Positions 21,261-32,822 of a stretch of 64,000 bases of DNA are shown one piece after another. Numbering within the stretch: the stretch's first letter is position 1; the number at the start of each line of letters is the position of its first letter. Source of the stretch: Pyropia yezoensis (lineage: Eukaryota > Rhodophyta > Bangiophyceae > Bangiales > Bangiaceae); the NCBI GenBank assembly GCA_009829735.1, contig CM020620.1, positions 12,459,420 through 12,523,419 on the forward strand, in the 5' to 3' direction. Below the pieces are notes generated by a model. The model saw only the letters and a list, made by a program, of their open reading frames with translations. It was not told the DNA's origin and did not search any database. A program made the position numbers and the translations under genes.

Positions 21261-22603
21261 GTGCCCGCCCCCGCTGGCAGTCTTCCCTCTACACCCCCCC
21301 CCCCCCCCCGCTCCCCCCTTCCTCTGTCTGCCACCGCACACGTCCTCTGCCCCGGCGGGGGGCGCGCGGCGCGGGGGGGGGGAGCGGGCCCCCCCGTCCA
21401 GAGCCGCACCGGCGACGGTCGGCGGCACGCGGCCGTCGGTGCCGCCCGTTGCCGGGCGCCACACTGCCCCCCCCCCCCCCCCCCCCGTGCCAGTGTCGGT
21501 AGCGTCTAGGGAGGGGCGGTGGCTCTAGAGGACCCCCCCCCCCCCCCCCCCCGCCTCCGTGTCCCCCCCCCCCCCCCTCTCGCTATCGTGTCAAGGGCGG
21601 TGGTGGGATCGGGAGAGAGAGAGAACCCAGCCCTCCCACCACCCCCCCCCCCCCCCCCCCCCCCCGGACACGCTGCCACACGAGACAAGCAAGGGATCCG
21701 GATCATCCCCCCCCCCCCTCCCCCCCCCCCCTGGTCCGTGGCCGCAACTCTCAACGGCCTCCCCACGTCTGTGGGGTTGACGTCGGCGAGAGGGGGGAGG
21801 GAGACACGGCGCATCCCGGCCCCCACACCCCCCAACGCTGCGGCTGTGACCCCACAAGCGCCCACCGCGATCCGCCCACTCCCGTCGGGGGGGGGTGGCG
21901 GAATCTAACTATAGGAGGTCCCCGAGGGGGGGGGGGGGTGGGGGGTGGGGGGGGGGGGGGCGCCAACCGCCAGCGCGAGACCCGCCAACCCCCCACCGCC
22001 CCGTGTCTGCGGGGAGAGGGGGGGGAGCGGCCGGCCGGCGGGCGGGGGGCGGGCGGTCGGGGGCGCGCTCGGCCGCCCAGCTGCTTTCGGGATCTGTGGG
22101 ATCTGTGGGATCTGCGGCGGCGGGAGGCAGACGCGCCCGCCTTGCGCGGCCGCCGCGGCGGGGGCCATCCGGGGCGCGGCGGCCGGGCGCGCGCGCGGGG
22201 CATACCTCCGTCCGCGGCGGGTCGGGCGAGCTGCTGCCTCCCTACCACCGCCGCAGCTCCCTCCCCTCCACCACCCGCCCGTAGGCAGGGGGGGGTGCGC
22301 CTTGCGGGCGGCGGTGGTGGTCGCCCCATGGGCAGACCCCCCCGCCTCCTCCTTGACACACCCGCCCCTGACGCCCGTGCCGCCTCCACCCCCACCCCCA
22401 CCCCCACCCCCACCACCACCCCCACCACCACCCCCACCCCCACCGCAACTGCCACCGCAACTGCCACCGCAACTACCACCGCCGCTGCCGTTGCGGCTGC
22501 GGCTGCCGCTGCCGCCGCCACCGCCACCGCCGACGCCGCCGACGCCGCCGCCGCGGACGACGCGACTGCCGCCGACGCTGCCGCTGCGGGGGGTCCCGCC
22601 GCC
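18938..22603. other. Low-complexity C/G-run region without a confident gene
   Basis: Dominated by poly-C/poly-G (for example 24 C at 21642-21665), a (GGC)n block at about 21206-21259 and a CACCCC-type repeat at 22386-22445. Long Pro-rich frames (19219-21528, 19803-20717) start without a convincing ATG and match nothing I know. Several pyrimidine-tract/CAG sites at 20.2-20.6 kb could be acceptors of an unrecognised spliced gene. Confidence 0.4.
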
Positions 22604-23787
22604 ATGGCCACCACCCCCGCGTACGCGGATGGGCGTGCCACCGCACCGGCGGTGGGGGAGGGGGAGGGGGTGCCCCCGCCCGTTGCGGCGGCTGCCGCCC
22701 CCGGCACCGCCACCCCTGCGGGCGTTGGTGGCACAGACGCCTACTACCATGGCGGCGGTCCGTGGGCGGCCGTCGGCGGTTGGGGTGGGGGTGGGGGTGG
22801 GGGTGGGGGTGGAGGTGGGGGTGGGGGTGGGGGTGGTGGGGGGGGGGGGGGGCGGCGGTGGGTGTACGGTGGCCGCCGCTGAGGCTGGCCCCGCCGCCGC
22901 GGTGGCCCTCCACTACCACCACTACCTGACAGACGGCGTCGGTGGGGGGATGGGCGTGGGGGGGGGCAGGGATGGTGGCGGTGGTGGTGGTGGCGGCGGC
23001 GGTGGTGGCGACGGCGGCGGCGGCGGTGGCCATGGCGGCTGCGGCTCGCCCCTGGACGTGGTGCCGTACGCGGCCGCCCCCGCCCCCCCGCGGACTGACC
23101 ACCAGTATGACCCCACCGCGTCGATGCTCTCCTTTTTTGACGACCTCCCGTCCGCCGCCGTCACGGACGGAGGAGGTGGTGGTGGTGCCGTCGGTGGTCC
23201 TGGGGGGGGGGGGGGGGTGGCGCCACCGCCTGCTCCCCCGTGTCCATGATGGCACCGGGGGTGGGCGGCGGCGCGCCGCAGGACGGTGGCGGTGCCATTG
23301 GGGGTGGTGGCGGCGCTGGCGGTGGGGGCGGCGGTGGGGGCGGTGGTGGCGGTGGCGGCGGCGGTGGCGGTGGCGGTGGCGGTGGCGGTGGCGGTGGCGG
23401 TGGCGGTGGGGAGCTGTATGGCGATGGCGACCTGACCGCCGCGCGACACGAGCTGGAGGCCCTCCTGGACCGCCCCTCCTCGCTGGTCGACGGCGGCCAC
23501 ACGAGCGGCGGCAGCGACAGGGGCGGCTCGTACGGGGCGGGCAGCCCCGCCCTGCCTGTCGCCATCCACCTGGCCGTCGCCACCGCCGTTGCGCCAGGCG
23601 TCACGCCACCCCCACCCCTGTGCCTATCCCCATCCATGGCCGCCGCCACCCCGCCGCCGCCGCTGCCGCCACCACCACCACCACCGCGGCCGCCGCTGCC
23701 GCCGCCGCCATCGTCGTCATTGCTGCCGGCGGTGCCACCACGGCGGCGGCGGGTGGGGGCGCCGCCCTCGACGGCTCGCGCGGGAGC

Positions 23788-23841
<54 letters not shown>

Positions 23842-25276
23842 AGACGGCTTTGAGGGAGCGCCGCTGCCGCCGCCGCGCAAGCGCCCGCCGCTGCTGCGCG
23901 GCGCCACCGCGGGCGTGTCGCCGTCCAAGCGCCGCCGTGGGCCCGTGGGGGCGCCCCCACCCTCACTCCCGATAGGAACCGGCGGCGGCGGCGGCGGCGG
24001 CGGCGGAGGCGCCCCCCCGTACAACGCCGCCCCTTCCCTGCCAGTCACCCGCACGGAGGAACAGGAAGGGGGTGCAGCGGAGGGGGGGGAGGGGCTGCTT
24101 GCGGCGGCGGCCGGGCCCCAAGGCGGGGGTGGCGGGTCGCTGGCCGCGCCGGGCCACCGGCCCCCCACGCCCGCCCCCCCCCCCGCCGGCAACGAGCTGG
24201 TGGTGGAAAAGGCCACCCACAACTCCCACACCCGCCGGTGCCGGGCCAAGGTGAATGCCAAGTTTGAGGAGCTCCGCGCGGTGCTCCCCCCCCCCCCGGC
24301 GTCGGAGGAGCTCAAGTACAAGGCGCAGGTGCTCGAGTGGGCGATCCGCTGCTACCGGTCGGGGATGGCGCGCAAGGCGTGGCTCGAGGCGGAGGTGGCG
24401 ACCTCCTCCCCGGCTGCCACCGCCGCCTGGGTCCGCCGCACCGTCCGCGCGCCCGCGACGGTGGCGCAGGTGCTGACCCAGTTCCTGCGGCTCATCTGCA
24501 TTCACCGCCGGTGGCAGTATGCAGAGGTGTGGTACCCGGTGATGCGGGACGGGGTGGCCACGCCGGGGGGGGGGGGCTGCCCGACGGCAGCTGCGGCGGC
24601 CGCCGCCGCCGCCGCCTCTGCCACGCTGGGCGCCTCCCTCCCGGGGTCGTCGTCGCCGTTGACGAGCAGCAGCGACTCGCCGGTGCGGCCGCCGCAGCCG
24701 CCCTCGTCCCTCGCAACGACGGCGGGGGCGGCGCCGCAGGCGCGGCTGCCCCCCCACGCCGGGGTGGGCGCCCCGCCGCCTGCGCTCCTCCGCTATGGCC
24801 AATCGTCGGTGGCAGAGGTGGATATGGCCGCCCCCGACGGCCACTGCCCCACCCCGCCAGAGGTTGTGAGCCGGCTCGCCGCCTTCCGTGACGCCTCCCG
24901 GTCCCTGACGTGGGCACCGGGGGAGGGCCTCCCGGGCCGCGTCGCCGCGTCGTTGCGGCCCGTGTGGGTGGGGGGGCCACCGCCGCCACTGGCACCGCCA
25001 TCCTATCCCCCCTTGCCGCACGGCCCCCCGGGCGGCGGTGGAGGGGACGGTGACGGCGGTGGCGGGGACGGCTGGGAGGGGCGCTCCGCGCAGGCGGCCG
25101 CGGCGGGCCTCACCGCCGCCATGGGCGTGCCCGTCTTGGCGGGCGGCCGGGTGGTGGCGGTGGCAACCTTTTTCGCCACCACCCCGCGAGCGTACGATGC
25201 AGACGCTGTGGCGGCGGTGCATGGCGTTGCGGGGGTGCTGGGGAATGAGTTGACCGACGCGGGGCTGCAGCCCTGA
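22604..25276 (+). CDS. bHLH transcription factor with C-terminal GAF domain (frame-broken N-terminus)
   Basis: The main frame runs from the ATG at 23246 to the stop at 25276 (676 residues). Residues ~320-373 are a bHLH: basic part KATHNSHTRRCRAKVNAKFE, helix 1 FEELRAVL, a short Pro loop, and helix 2 KYKAQVLEWAIRCY. Residues ~542-672 look like a GAF sensory domain: RLAAFRDASRSLTWAPGEGL, then AAAGLTAAMGVPVLAGGRVV, AVATFF and GVAGVLGNEL. Between them lie Ala/Pro/Ser-rich linkers. Upstream, an ATG at 22604 (GCCGCCATGG) starts MATTPAYADGRATAPA; a second frame then carries HYHHYLTDG and YDPTASMLSFFDDLPS. These join across G runs at 22838-22852 (15 G) and 23202-23217 (16 G), suggesting one gene broken at homopolymers. 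Long GGT/GGC and GCC triplet arrays code poly-Gly and poly-Ala. A nuclear DNA-binding regulator responding to a small ligand is inferred from the domains; the key bHLH Glu is not obvious (Thr/His instead), so E-box specificity is unclear. Confidence 0.7.
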
Positions 25277-26447
25277 GGGGGAGGGGGCGGCGGGGGAGGC
25301 GGGGGGGGGGGGGTGGGGGAAGGGACGATGGCGCGGCCACGCGTCTCTGGTTTGGGAGATGCGGGGGCATGCAGGGGTAGGGGGAGGCGTGTGCGAAGCG
25401 AACGGCGGTGAGTGGGAGAGGATGGGGTGGGGCAAGTGGACGGGGGGTGGGGGGGGGGGGTGGCTCCAGCCGCCTCCCCACCCACTCCATACGTACATCC
25501 CCAAAACAGCGTGGCAGTTGCTCTTGGGTGCCATTTCTTTTTCCAGTTCTTGTCTCGGGGGCGGGCGTCTGGGGCCCTCTGCGCGTTGTCTCTGCCTCTT
25601 CCACTCAGGGAGGGCTGCCCACTGCGCGTGGACTCTCTCTCCGCCTATCCCACTCGGGGTTGCCTCTGCGACTGGTGGTGCCCGCGGCCCCCACGTGTGG
25701 GCGGCCCGCTCGTTGGCCAAACGGGGAGAGTGGGTGGACTGGCGGCGGCGCGCTGCGCGCGGGGCGCCCGGCGGTTTGCCCAGCCGCCACGTCTGCGGTA
25801 GTACCCTCGCCGCCCCCCGCCCCCAGCCGCCCGGTGAGCGCGGGGGGGGGGTGAACGAGAGGCCTCTCGTAGGGTGCCGACCGTGCGTCGGCTTCCCGCC
25901 GTCGATGGGCGACGCGTCCGCAACGCAGCCAGGAGGGGAGTGTCGTGGCACCTGCCCCTTGTGCCATGCCGGCATGCCAATTGGCATGCCAAGGTCCCGC
26001 CTCCCTCCTCGGTCGCCAGTGTGGGCGCGCACGCGCTCAGCAGCGGGGGCCACTTCGGGGCCACGGACACGCAATCACCCGAAATCTCGGGCCACAGCTC
26101 GCCCGCTGGGGGCAGCCAGCCGGGGGGCTCCGAGAGGAGACGTGGCAGCCTGCCACGCCACGCACGTCGCAGCGGCGGCATGCTATCGCCAGAGTGTGGG
26201 CCCGACGCCCCGCCGCGCGCACCCCTACAGTACGTCTGGTGGGAACCGTTCCCCACGACAGCACCGCCCCCTACGACGCCGCCGCTCCCACGACGCCGCC
26301 GCCCACAAGACGCCGCCCCCCCCCAAGCCGTCGCCACCCATCCCGACGCGCGTGTCGTTGCCAAGCATCAAGACGCTGTTGTCGTTGTCGTCGCCGTCCC
26401 TGCCTCCGAGTGCCTGAGCTGCCCGCCCATCCTCCTCCCGTGTCATC
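25277..26447. other. Intergenic; promoter-side region of the OEP24-like gene
   Basis: No recognised gene. It contains a perfect 20-bp palindrome GGCATGCCAATTGGCATGCC at 25971-25990. The long minus-strand frame across 23963-26074 is a shadow of the bHLH gene. Confidence 0.5.
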
Positions 26448-27545
26448 ATGGACCCGCGCAAGTGGTTTGGTCGCCCGGCCGCCAAGGTGGCGCCCCGGGT
26501 ACGTCTGGCCGCCCCCGCGATTTGTGTGCTATGCCACAACCTCCTTGTTGTGGCCTGGGTCGGCGTGCCGTTGGGCCGTCCCTGTTGTGCCTGCTTCCCG
26601 TCTTGATCTGCCCCCGTCCCCCTGCCTTCCCAGGCGGCCTCCCTCTTCAGACTGGTTCTCACATGACCTTTCCCCTGTTGTTTTGGTTGTGTGCCCCGTC
26701 CTTTCCCCGTCCCAACACCCCGCCCTTACTCGCCACCTCTTGCTGCGTGGTCACAGCACCTTCTCGCTTATGCCCACTACGCGGAGCTATCCAACTCGGT
26801 GGGCGCCAGCGGCGCCTCTCTGACTGCCACGTATCACTCCAAGAAGGACGCCCTGACCCTGGACGGTGCCGTCGCGGTGTCTCCCTCCTCCCGCATGTAC
26901 GCATCCTTTGCACTGGCTGACCGCTCCCTCACCCGCATCGGCGCCGAGACGGCCGCGGTCGTCACCCCCGACGCGCTGCCCGTTTTGGCAGACTTTTCCT
27001 ACTCCCCCGCCCGCGACACGGTGACGGCCAAGCTGTCGGCGCGGCGGGGGCCCAACCTGGCCACCGCCTGGCTGTCGGCAGCTAACGTTTCGGGCCTGGC
27101 GGGCGGGCTGCGGTCGGCGCTCAACCGGCCCGCGTCGTCGTCAACGGGTGCCGCGGCGGGGGAGGCTGCCAAGCCCCTGTCCTACGAGCAGCGCCTCGAG
27201 TTTGAGTCGCGCCTCTCTGACACCGAGACCCTCCGCCTGCAGTACGATGTGCGGTCGCGATCGACGCGCGTCAAGCTCACCCGTGTGCTTGACAAGAAGA
27301 ACCGGGTGGACGCCGAGTACAGCCGCACCTCCACCGCCTCCCAGTCGTTTGTGGCGGGCTACCAGCACAAGGTGGACTCGCGCAACAAGCTGTCGGCGAG
27401 CGCCAATTTTGGTCGCCAGGTGTACAATGTCGAGTGGGAGAACCGTGCCGACGGGGGGCCGTGGACGGTCAAGGCGGTGCTGCCGTTTGCGGGGGCGCCC
27501 ACCTCCCTGGGTGACTTTACGGTCCGCCGCAAGTTTGAGTTTTGA
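26448..27545 (+). CDS. OEP24-like: OEP24-like chloroplast outer-envelope pore protein
   Basis: Exons 26448-26498 and 26757-27545 (279 residues). Exon 1 is MDPRKWFGRPAAKVAPR; the donor GTACGT and acceptor TTGCTGCGTGGTCACAG keep phase 0. The body alternates polar and hydrophobic residues in short strands with few helices, as in a small beta-barrel: SGASLTATYHSKKDALTLDG, SSRMYASFALADRS, RNKLSASANFGRQVYNVEWE, and a final FTVRRKFEF. This order and the closing strand resemble plant OEP24 (about 213 residues), a non-selective solute channel of the plastid outer membrane. As in OEP24 there is no cleavable transit peptide. It is longer than OEP24, with an Ala/Ser insert about two thirds along. Assignment is from remembered family features, not from a search. 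It faces the CtpA gene tail-to-tail. Confidence 0.6.
26499..26756 (+). other. Intron of OEP24-like gene
   Basis: GTACGT donor and TCACAG acceptor, phase 0, 258 bp. Confidence 0.7.
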
Positions 27546-28229
27546 CCCGACGGCCGCCGCGACGGCGGCAGTCGCGGCTAGGCGGCGGCGGCCGCGGAAG
27601 GGAGGAGAGCGGAGGCGGCCGGGGGGCAGCTGCACCATCGAGGTGGTGATGCGGCTTGCGGGCGCGCCGCCGTCGCGGGGGTGGCGTGGGGAGCTGGACG
27701 TTCGATGCCGGGCGTGCCTGCTGTCGACGCGGTAGGGGACGCGTCACGACCGGCGGGGTGTGTGTTGCACGCGCGGCCCCAGTGGGTGCGCTCTGGACGG
27801 CGTGGAGAGTTCCTTCCTGCTGCACCCTGCTGTTTTCTGCGGTGGGGCTGGCGACGGGAGTGTCGTGCAAGTCTGCGGGCGGGCCGGTGTTGAACGTGAG
27901 AGCGCGGTGGAGTCAATAGGCATGGTGTGAGCAGCCAGGCTTCTTGCCGTGGGGGTTCCCTTTCGGTGCCGTTGGATGCGCGTCACGGACTGCCTATGTG
28001 CGCTGGTTTTTTTTCTTATCGTCTTCGTCACGTGTCGATTGACCTTGAGTGTTGTAGAGTCTTTGGGACGGCGAGCCGAGCCAGAGCAGAAAGTAGTGCC
28101 ACCACAGCTCGTCTTCACGCCCCTGACACCCACCACGCCCTCGTCCTCCTTCCCCCCCAAGTCTTACGCGCGTATTTGCTGCCAATTTTGCAACACCTTG
28201 CCCGCCGCCTTCCAACACCACCGCTCACC
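27546..28229. other. Convergent intergenic spacer
   Basis: Lies between the 3' ends of the OEP24-like (+) and CtpA (-) genes. No gene is seen; it presumably holds both 3' ends. Confidence 0.5.
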
Positions 28230-30119
28230 CTAAAGGACAGACTCTGGCACACACGCCAGCGCTGCCGCGTCTGCCGCACACTCGACCGCCACGTCCACGT
28301 CAATGCCCTTCTTGTTGATATCCTTGTGGCCCGGCGTCTCGTAGCGAGCAATTGTTACGGCCACACCACTCCCGTCCGACAGGGGGCTCACCGTCTGGAC
28401 GACGCCCTTGCCAAAGGTACGCTCGCCAACCAGCACGGCACGCCCATTCTCTTTGAGCGCCCCCGCCAGGATTTCCGACGCCGACGCCGTTGCCCGGTTG
28501 ACCAGCACCACTACCCGGTCCGTAGTGGGCACTGCCGGTTGGCGGATCGTATCGATCTCGTCCACCACGCCGTGGCGGTCCACTACATAGACGATGGGGG
28601 TGTCGACGGGGAGAAACAAGCGCGCCACGTCGACTCCCCCGGGAAAGTAGCCGCCAGGATTGTTCCGCAGGTCAACCACCCAGGCCTTGGCCCCTTGGGA
28701 CCGGAGGTCGGCCACCGCCTCGCCTACGTCCTCCGCGGTGGAGGAGGTGAAGCCCTTGACGCGGATGAGGCCAACGGGGACGGGCGCGGCGGGGGTCGTC
28801 TCTGCGTCGGCCTCCGCTGCCGATGGCGGTCGGGAAACCAGCTCTGCCACCACCGAGGGCAGCTTGAGCACCTCCCGCACCAGGTCGAGCCTCACCAGAC
28901 TGCTGCGTGGCCCAGGGTGGGTAATGGCCAAGCTCACCTCGCTCCCCGGCGGCCCGCGGACGCGCGCGGCCGCATCGTCTGGCGTCAAGCCTGACAGGTC
29001 TTCCCCGTCAATTTCCAGCAGCACGTCCCCTGGCTGCACGCCACCCCGCGCCGCGGGCGACCCATCGACGGGCGCCGCAATAACTAGCTCCCCGTCCACG
29101 CGGGCCGGGAAGAACGTGACGCCCACACCGGCGACACTGCCGGACGCAGCGGCCGTTAATGAGGTGTACTGGGGGGGGGTGAGAAAGCGGGTGTAGGGGT
29201 CGTTGAGGGAGGCGAGCATCTTGCGGACTGCGGCGTAGCCGGCTTCCTGGTTGGCATACTGCGCCTTGACTGCACGGGTGCGGATTTTGAACCAGTCCTG
29301 TCGTAAGGGAGGAGGCCGTCAGGGAAATTAGAAGGCAGTGGCGGCGACCAAGGAGCCCCATGGCAAGCAGTGGCTAGCGTGTGAGTCACTGAGAAGTAGC
29401 ACAGAGTCGCCTCGACCAAGCACATCCCGTGCTGACAGACGATAGCAGGCAACCTGCTCTCCTGCAGTCGCCTCGCCTGACCATGGTTCTCGTTCTCAAG
29501 GCCCAGAAAACCCAACCCCGCCCTGTCGACCAAGCTCCCACGGCTGGTCTGAAAGGTCTGCTCTCCGCTTCTCCATACTCACGCCCGCAGACGAACGTCT
29601 TCCCGTACACAACGAGCTGGCTTGCCACCACACCATCCCCCCTCAACACACCTGTCCATTGAATGTGCGGTCCACATAGCCATCGTCCACAATGCGCCAC
29701 ACCTCTGCCAACAATTTTTGCTCAGGTGAGAAGGCCGCCGCGGGCGGCACGTCGGGCCCGCCGGCCAGCACACCCCCGGCCAGCAGCCCTGCAACGGCGG
29801 CCGCAGCGGCCACTGACTGCCGGGATGGGGCCATGCGACGTCGGGCGGGCACCCCAGCTGGCGCCACCGGCGCCGCCGACGGCGGCGGCGCCAATGGCCG
29901 ACTGCCGCTGCCGTCGGCGGCGCCGCCGCCCCCTCCTGACGGCGGACGCCTCACGACCGCGACCAACCGCCGCTGCCGGCTGGGGCACACGACTCCGCCG
30001 TGACTGCCTGGCCGGCCACGGCCGCCGCCGCCGCCGCCACCGAGGCAGGTGCCGGTTGCGCCGCGGCTGCCGCGGCGGGCGCCAGCGAGCACCCCCGGGG
30101 GGGTTACCAAAAACGCCAT
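28230..30119 (-). CDS. ctpA: CtpA, thylakoid-lumen C-terminal processing protease
   Basis: Exons 30119-29652 and 29297-28230 on the minus strand (511 residues, both phase 0). Splicing joins TFNGQ to DWFKIR, exactly as in plant and cyanobacterial CtpA. CtpA trims the C-terminal tail of the D1 protein so that the manganese cluster of photosystem II can assemble. The N-terminus MAFLVTPPGVL is a red-type plastid transit peptide. A second targeting signal follows: RRRMAPSRQS, a hydrophobic stretch VAAAAAVAGLLAGGVLAGG, and an AxA-type site before FSPEQKLLAEVWRIVDDGYV. The PDZ domain is at about 209-300 (GVGVTFF, GVQPGDVLLEIDGEDLSG). The S41 catalytic site is NRATASASEILAGALKE (Ser at about 428/430) and GERTFGKG (Lys at about 453). 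A TRFLxPxQ block precedes the PDZ domain. All key residues are intact. Confidence 0.92.
29298..29651 (-). other. Intron of ctpA
   Basis: Read on the minus strand, the donor is CAG|GTGTGTTGAG and the acceptor is CTTACGACAG. It is phase 0 and lies at the Q|D/S-W-F junction. Confidence 0.85.
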
Positions 30120-30774
30120 GCGACAGAGCCGGGGGGATAGCTCGAGTCGGCCCCCGCTGGTGTGATCACACCAGGGCACAGTCGGTGGGCAGTTGTGGAC
30201 GTCGATGACAAAGGCTCGATGATGCGGCTGCGCGGTGGAGAGATGTGGAGGCGATGCCATCGAGAGCTGTGGTCTGACTTGACTTGCATAGCCGAGACGC
30301 CTCCACCTCAGACAGCGTGATCCTCCTCCCAAGTACTACTCAGCCCACAAGACAATGGGTGTAAACTTATCCGAATGAGCTGACATTTGATACAAGTGCC
30401 ACGAACCTTGGGCAGTTGCGCACGTTCCACTCCGTGCCATTCCCAGTCGCCCGACTTCCAACCCCGCGCACCCGAGCGTCGTCCGCCAGCCGCACCCGTC
30501 CAACACGCAACCTCCCCGGCGACGTGAACGCTTCCACCCCAGCCAACACCGCGGTGCGAGCCGGCTTGCCCCTTCCCCGCCCCGCTGCCAACGCGCACCC
30601 GAGCCCCCCCCCTGTTGCTCATGGCCTGCTGCTGCGGATGAGCGCTTTGCTCCCACCCCCGACCGATTGCCGCCCGCCACTGGTGTCTCGCTTCCTCCTC
30701 GTCTGCCCATTCCATTCACTGCCCCGCTGCTTCTGCCTGCCCCCCGCTTCCCATCCCCTGCCACGGACGAACCG
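30120..30774. other. Divergent promoter region between ctpA and a membrane-protein gene
   Basis: The 655-bp head-to-head spacer, from the ctpA ATG (minus) to the plus-strand ATG at 30775. It is less C/G-run-rich than the surroundings. No RNA gene is seen. A shared bidirectional promoter is possible. Confidence 0.5.
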
Positions 30775-32822
30775 ATGGTGGCTGCGTTGGACGGTGACGG
30801 CCTAGAGGCTTCAGTAGACGTGACGGTGGGAGTGGTGGCGGCGGCGACGCCTTCGGAGGCTACAGGTTCGCTGGTCGCGGCGGCAGACGTGCTGGACGCC
30901 TCGGCGGCGGCGGCGGCGCGGGGGATGGGGGGCGCGGCAGCCGCTGCTGCGGCCGCCCCGCCCGCCGCGCTTTTCGGCCCTCATTTTTTGCTTCGAGCGG
31001 CGTCACACCTGGTGTACGTGACCGTCACCGTGGTCATCCTTATTCAAGTGTACGTCGTCCCCGCTGGGACTGCCGCCCTCGTTGATGTTGTTGTTGTGGT
31101 CATCATGTTCAGGCGTAGGCCCTCTGAATTTCTTTCTGCCTGTGGCACCTGCAGCCCCTGGGGTGTCGCGAGGTAACCCGTGTCTAACCTGTCGGATTCC
31201 TCCTCTTGATTGATCTTTCTGGGCTCTCTCCCGCTTCTGCCCACTGCATCAACCCCTCCCACAGTTTAACCTACCTCTCTTTGGTGCACACTGCCTCTCC
31301 GTTGGGTACGGCGCATGCCTACCGCCTCGCCCGCGTGCTCGTCCTATACGCGGTGACTGTCGTCGTCATGGGCATTCTGTCTTTCTACCTCACCCCCTTT
31401 TCGGCTGGCCACCTTCCGCTGGTCGCCCGCGCTGTGGCTGTGGTTGTTCTCTTTGCTGCCGGTGGACGACCGCCCGAGTCGCCCATCGCTTACGCAGCGG
31501 GGCACTCGCTGCTGCGGGTTCCCGTGTCGTGGTTGGCTACTGCCCTTTCGCCGCACGTGGGGGAGCTTGAGGAGGCCCTCACATCCGCGCTCATCTACTA
31601 TGCAGGTGCGCGGCGGGTGGTCAAGGCGGTGGCGGTGGCGGCCCTCACTGCCCTCGCCGGCATGGACGAGGACAGCGACAGCGACGGCGGCGGCGGTGGC
31701 GGTGACGTGGGTGGCAACGGCGGAGGTCATGGGGCGGCCGCCGACGCAGCCCACGGTGGTGGTGATGCGGGTGCCACGCGGCCTCGGTCTCTGCGGGTTC
31801 CCCTCGAGGGCGCCTACTATGTGGAAGCCACCCCCGCATGGGCCACCGCTTTGGCGGCGGAGGAGCGGCGGCGTGCAAAGGACGCGGCCACTCGCCGGCC
31901 CACTGGCGCTCCCGACGCAGACGTATGGGAGGCCGCGGGCGCCGATGGACCAGGACGACGGCTGACTGAGAGCCCTGCTGCCCGGATGCGCCGGCGCGGG
32001 CTTCGGCGGGCCACGCCATCCGTGGTGGGGCGGCCAGTCGGGCCGGGCCTGCTCGCGGGTGCATTGGGCGACAGTAATGTGGTAGGCAGCAGTAGCAGCG
32101 CGGGCGTGGCGATCGACAGGCTCGCTGCAGCCGCGCGGCCGCGTGTCCGCGGCGGTGGCGGTGATGGTGCCGACGATCGGAGCGAGGGCGCCGCGAGCAG
32201 CGCCAGCGTAGCGGCTGTCATGGGCGCGCTGGACCGGCCGCGACCGCGTCGAAGTGAGCGCGCGGCAGACAAGAGCAGGGACGCGTGGACGCCAGTGACG
32301 GCAGCGGCGCGTCCGCGCACGTGGGTGGGCGGCGCCAGCAGCAGCGCGGCTGTGGCCAACGCCATGGGCTCCGCCGAGCGGCCTCGGGTGACTCAGAGCA
32401 GCAGTGATGGCGTTGCGGCCGTATTGGGAACCCGCAGGCGCGCCGTTTCAGAAAGGCGCTACGGTCCTGACGGGACACGGCTGACGGGTCGTGCTGTCCA
32501 GGAGGAGACGACCGAGATGGAAAATCTCGGCGCTTACCGGCTGGTGCCTCCTACTGTACCTGGCCCAGGTGGCCCAAGAAGGGCAACCCCACCGCGACGG
32601 GTGAGCGTGGGTGCCGTAGAGGTGTCCACGCGCCTAGCTGGGGTAGAAGATGCGTACGCCGAGTTGCGGGCGCTGCGCGCGTCATTTCGGCGGCCACGGG
32701 TAATGGGAGGGGCGGGCGATGGCGGCGGCGGCAGCCTCGGCAGTGGTGGGTCGTCGACGGCGGTAGCGGCGTCCCCATCTGCGTCGGTGACGTCGACGCC
32801 TGTGGCACGAGAGCACCGATGA
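30775..32822 (+). CDS. Unrecognised multi-span membrane protein with long disordered tail
   Basis: Exons 30775-31172 and 31265-32822 (651 residues). The donor GAG|GTAACC and acceptor CCCACAG join AG to T (Ser) and continue straight into LTYLSLVHTASPLG, so the model is well supported. After an Ala-rich N-terminus there are hydrophobic spans at about 76-95 (HLVYVTVTVVILIQVYVV), 98-112, 154-177 (RVLVLYAVTVVVMGILSFYL) and 186-202. A more polar helix region (ELEEALTSALIYYAGARRVV) follows, then an acidic/Gly segment (MDEDSDSDGGGGG). The last ~420 residues are Arg/Ser/Ala-rich and disordered, with repeated motifs of the form ...SSSxAxVAxxxGxxxRPR. I do not recognise the family. The tail repeats suggest a scaffold or phospho-regulated region, which is a guess. 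Confidence 0.75.
31173..31264 (+). other. Intron of membrane-protein gene
   Basis: A 92-bp GT-AG intron, GTAACC...CCCACAG, with pyrimidine-rich DNA before the acceptor. Confidence 0.8.

Noticed and set aside
19219..21528. 769-codon Pro-rich plus frame
   Set aside because: Begins at a TTG, is made mostly of C runs, and contains several likely splice acceptors; not credible as one exon.
23963..26074. 703-codon minus-strand frame
   Set aside because: It lies opposite the bHLH/GAF coding frame and is Arg/Pro-rich nonsense; a shadow of GC-rich coding DNA.
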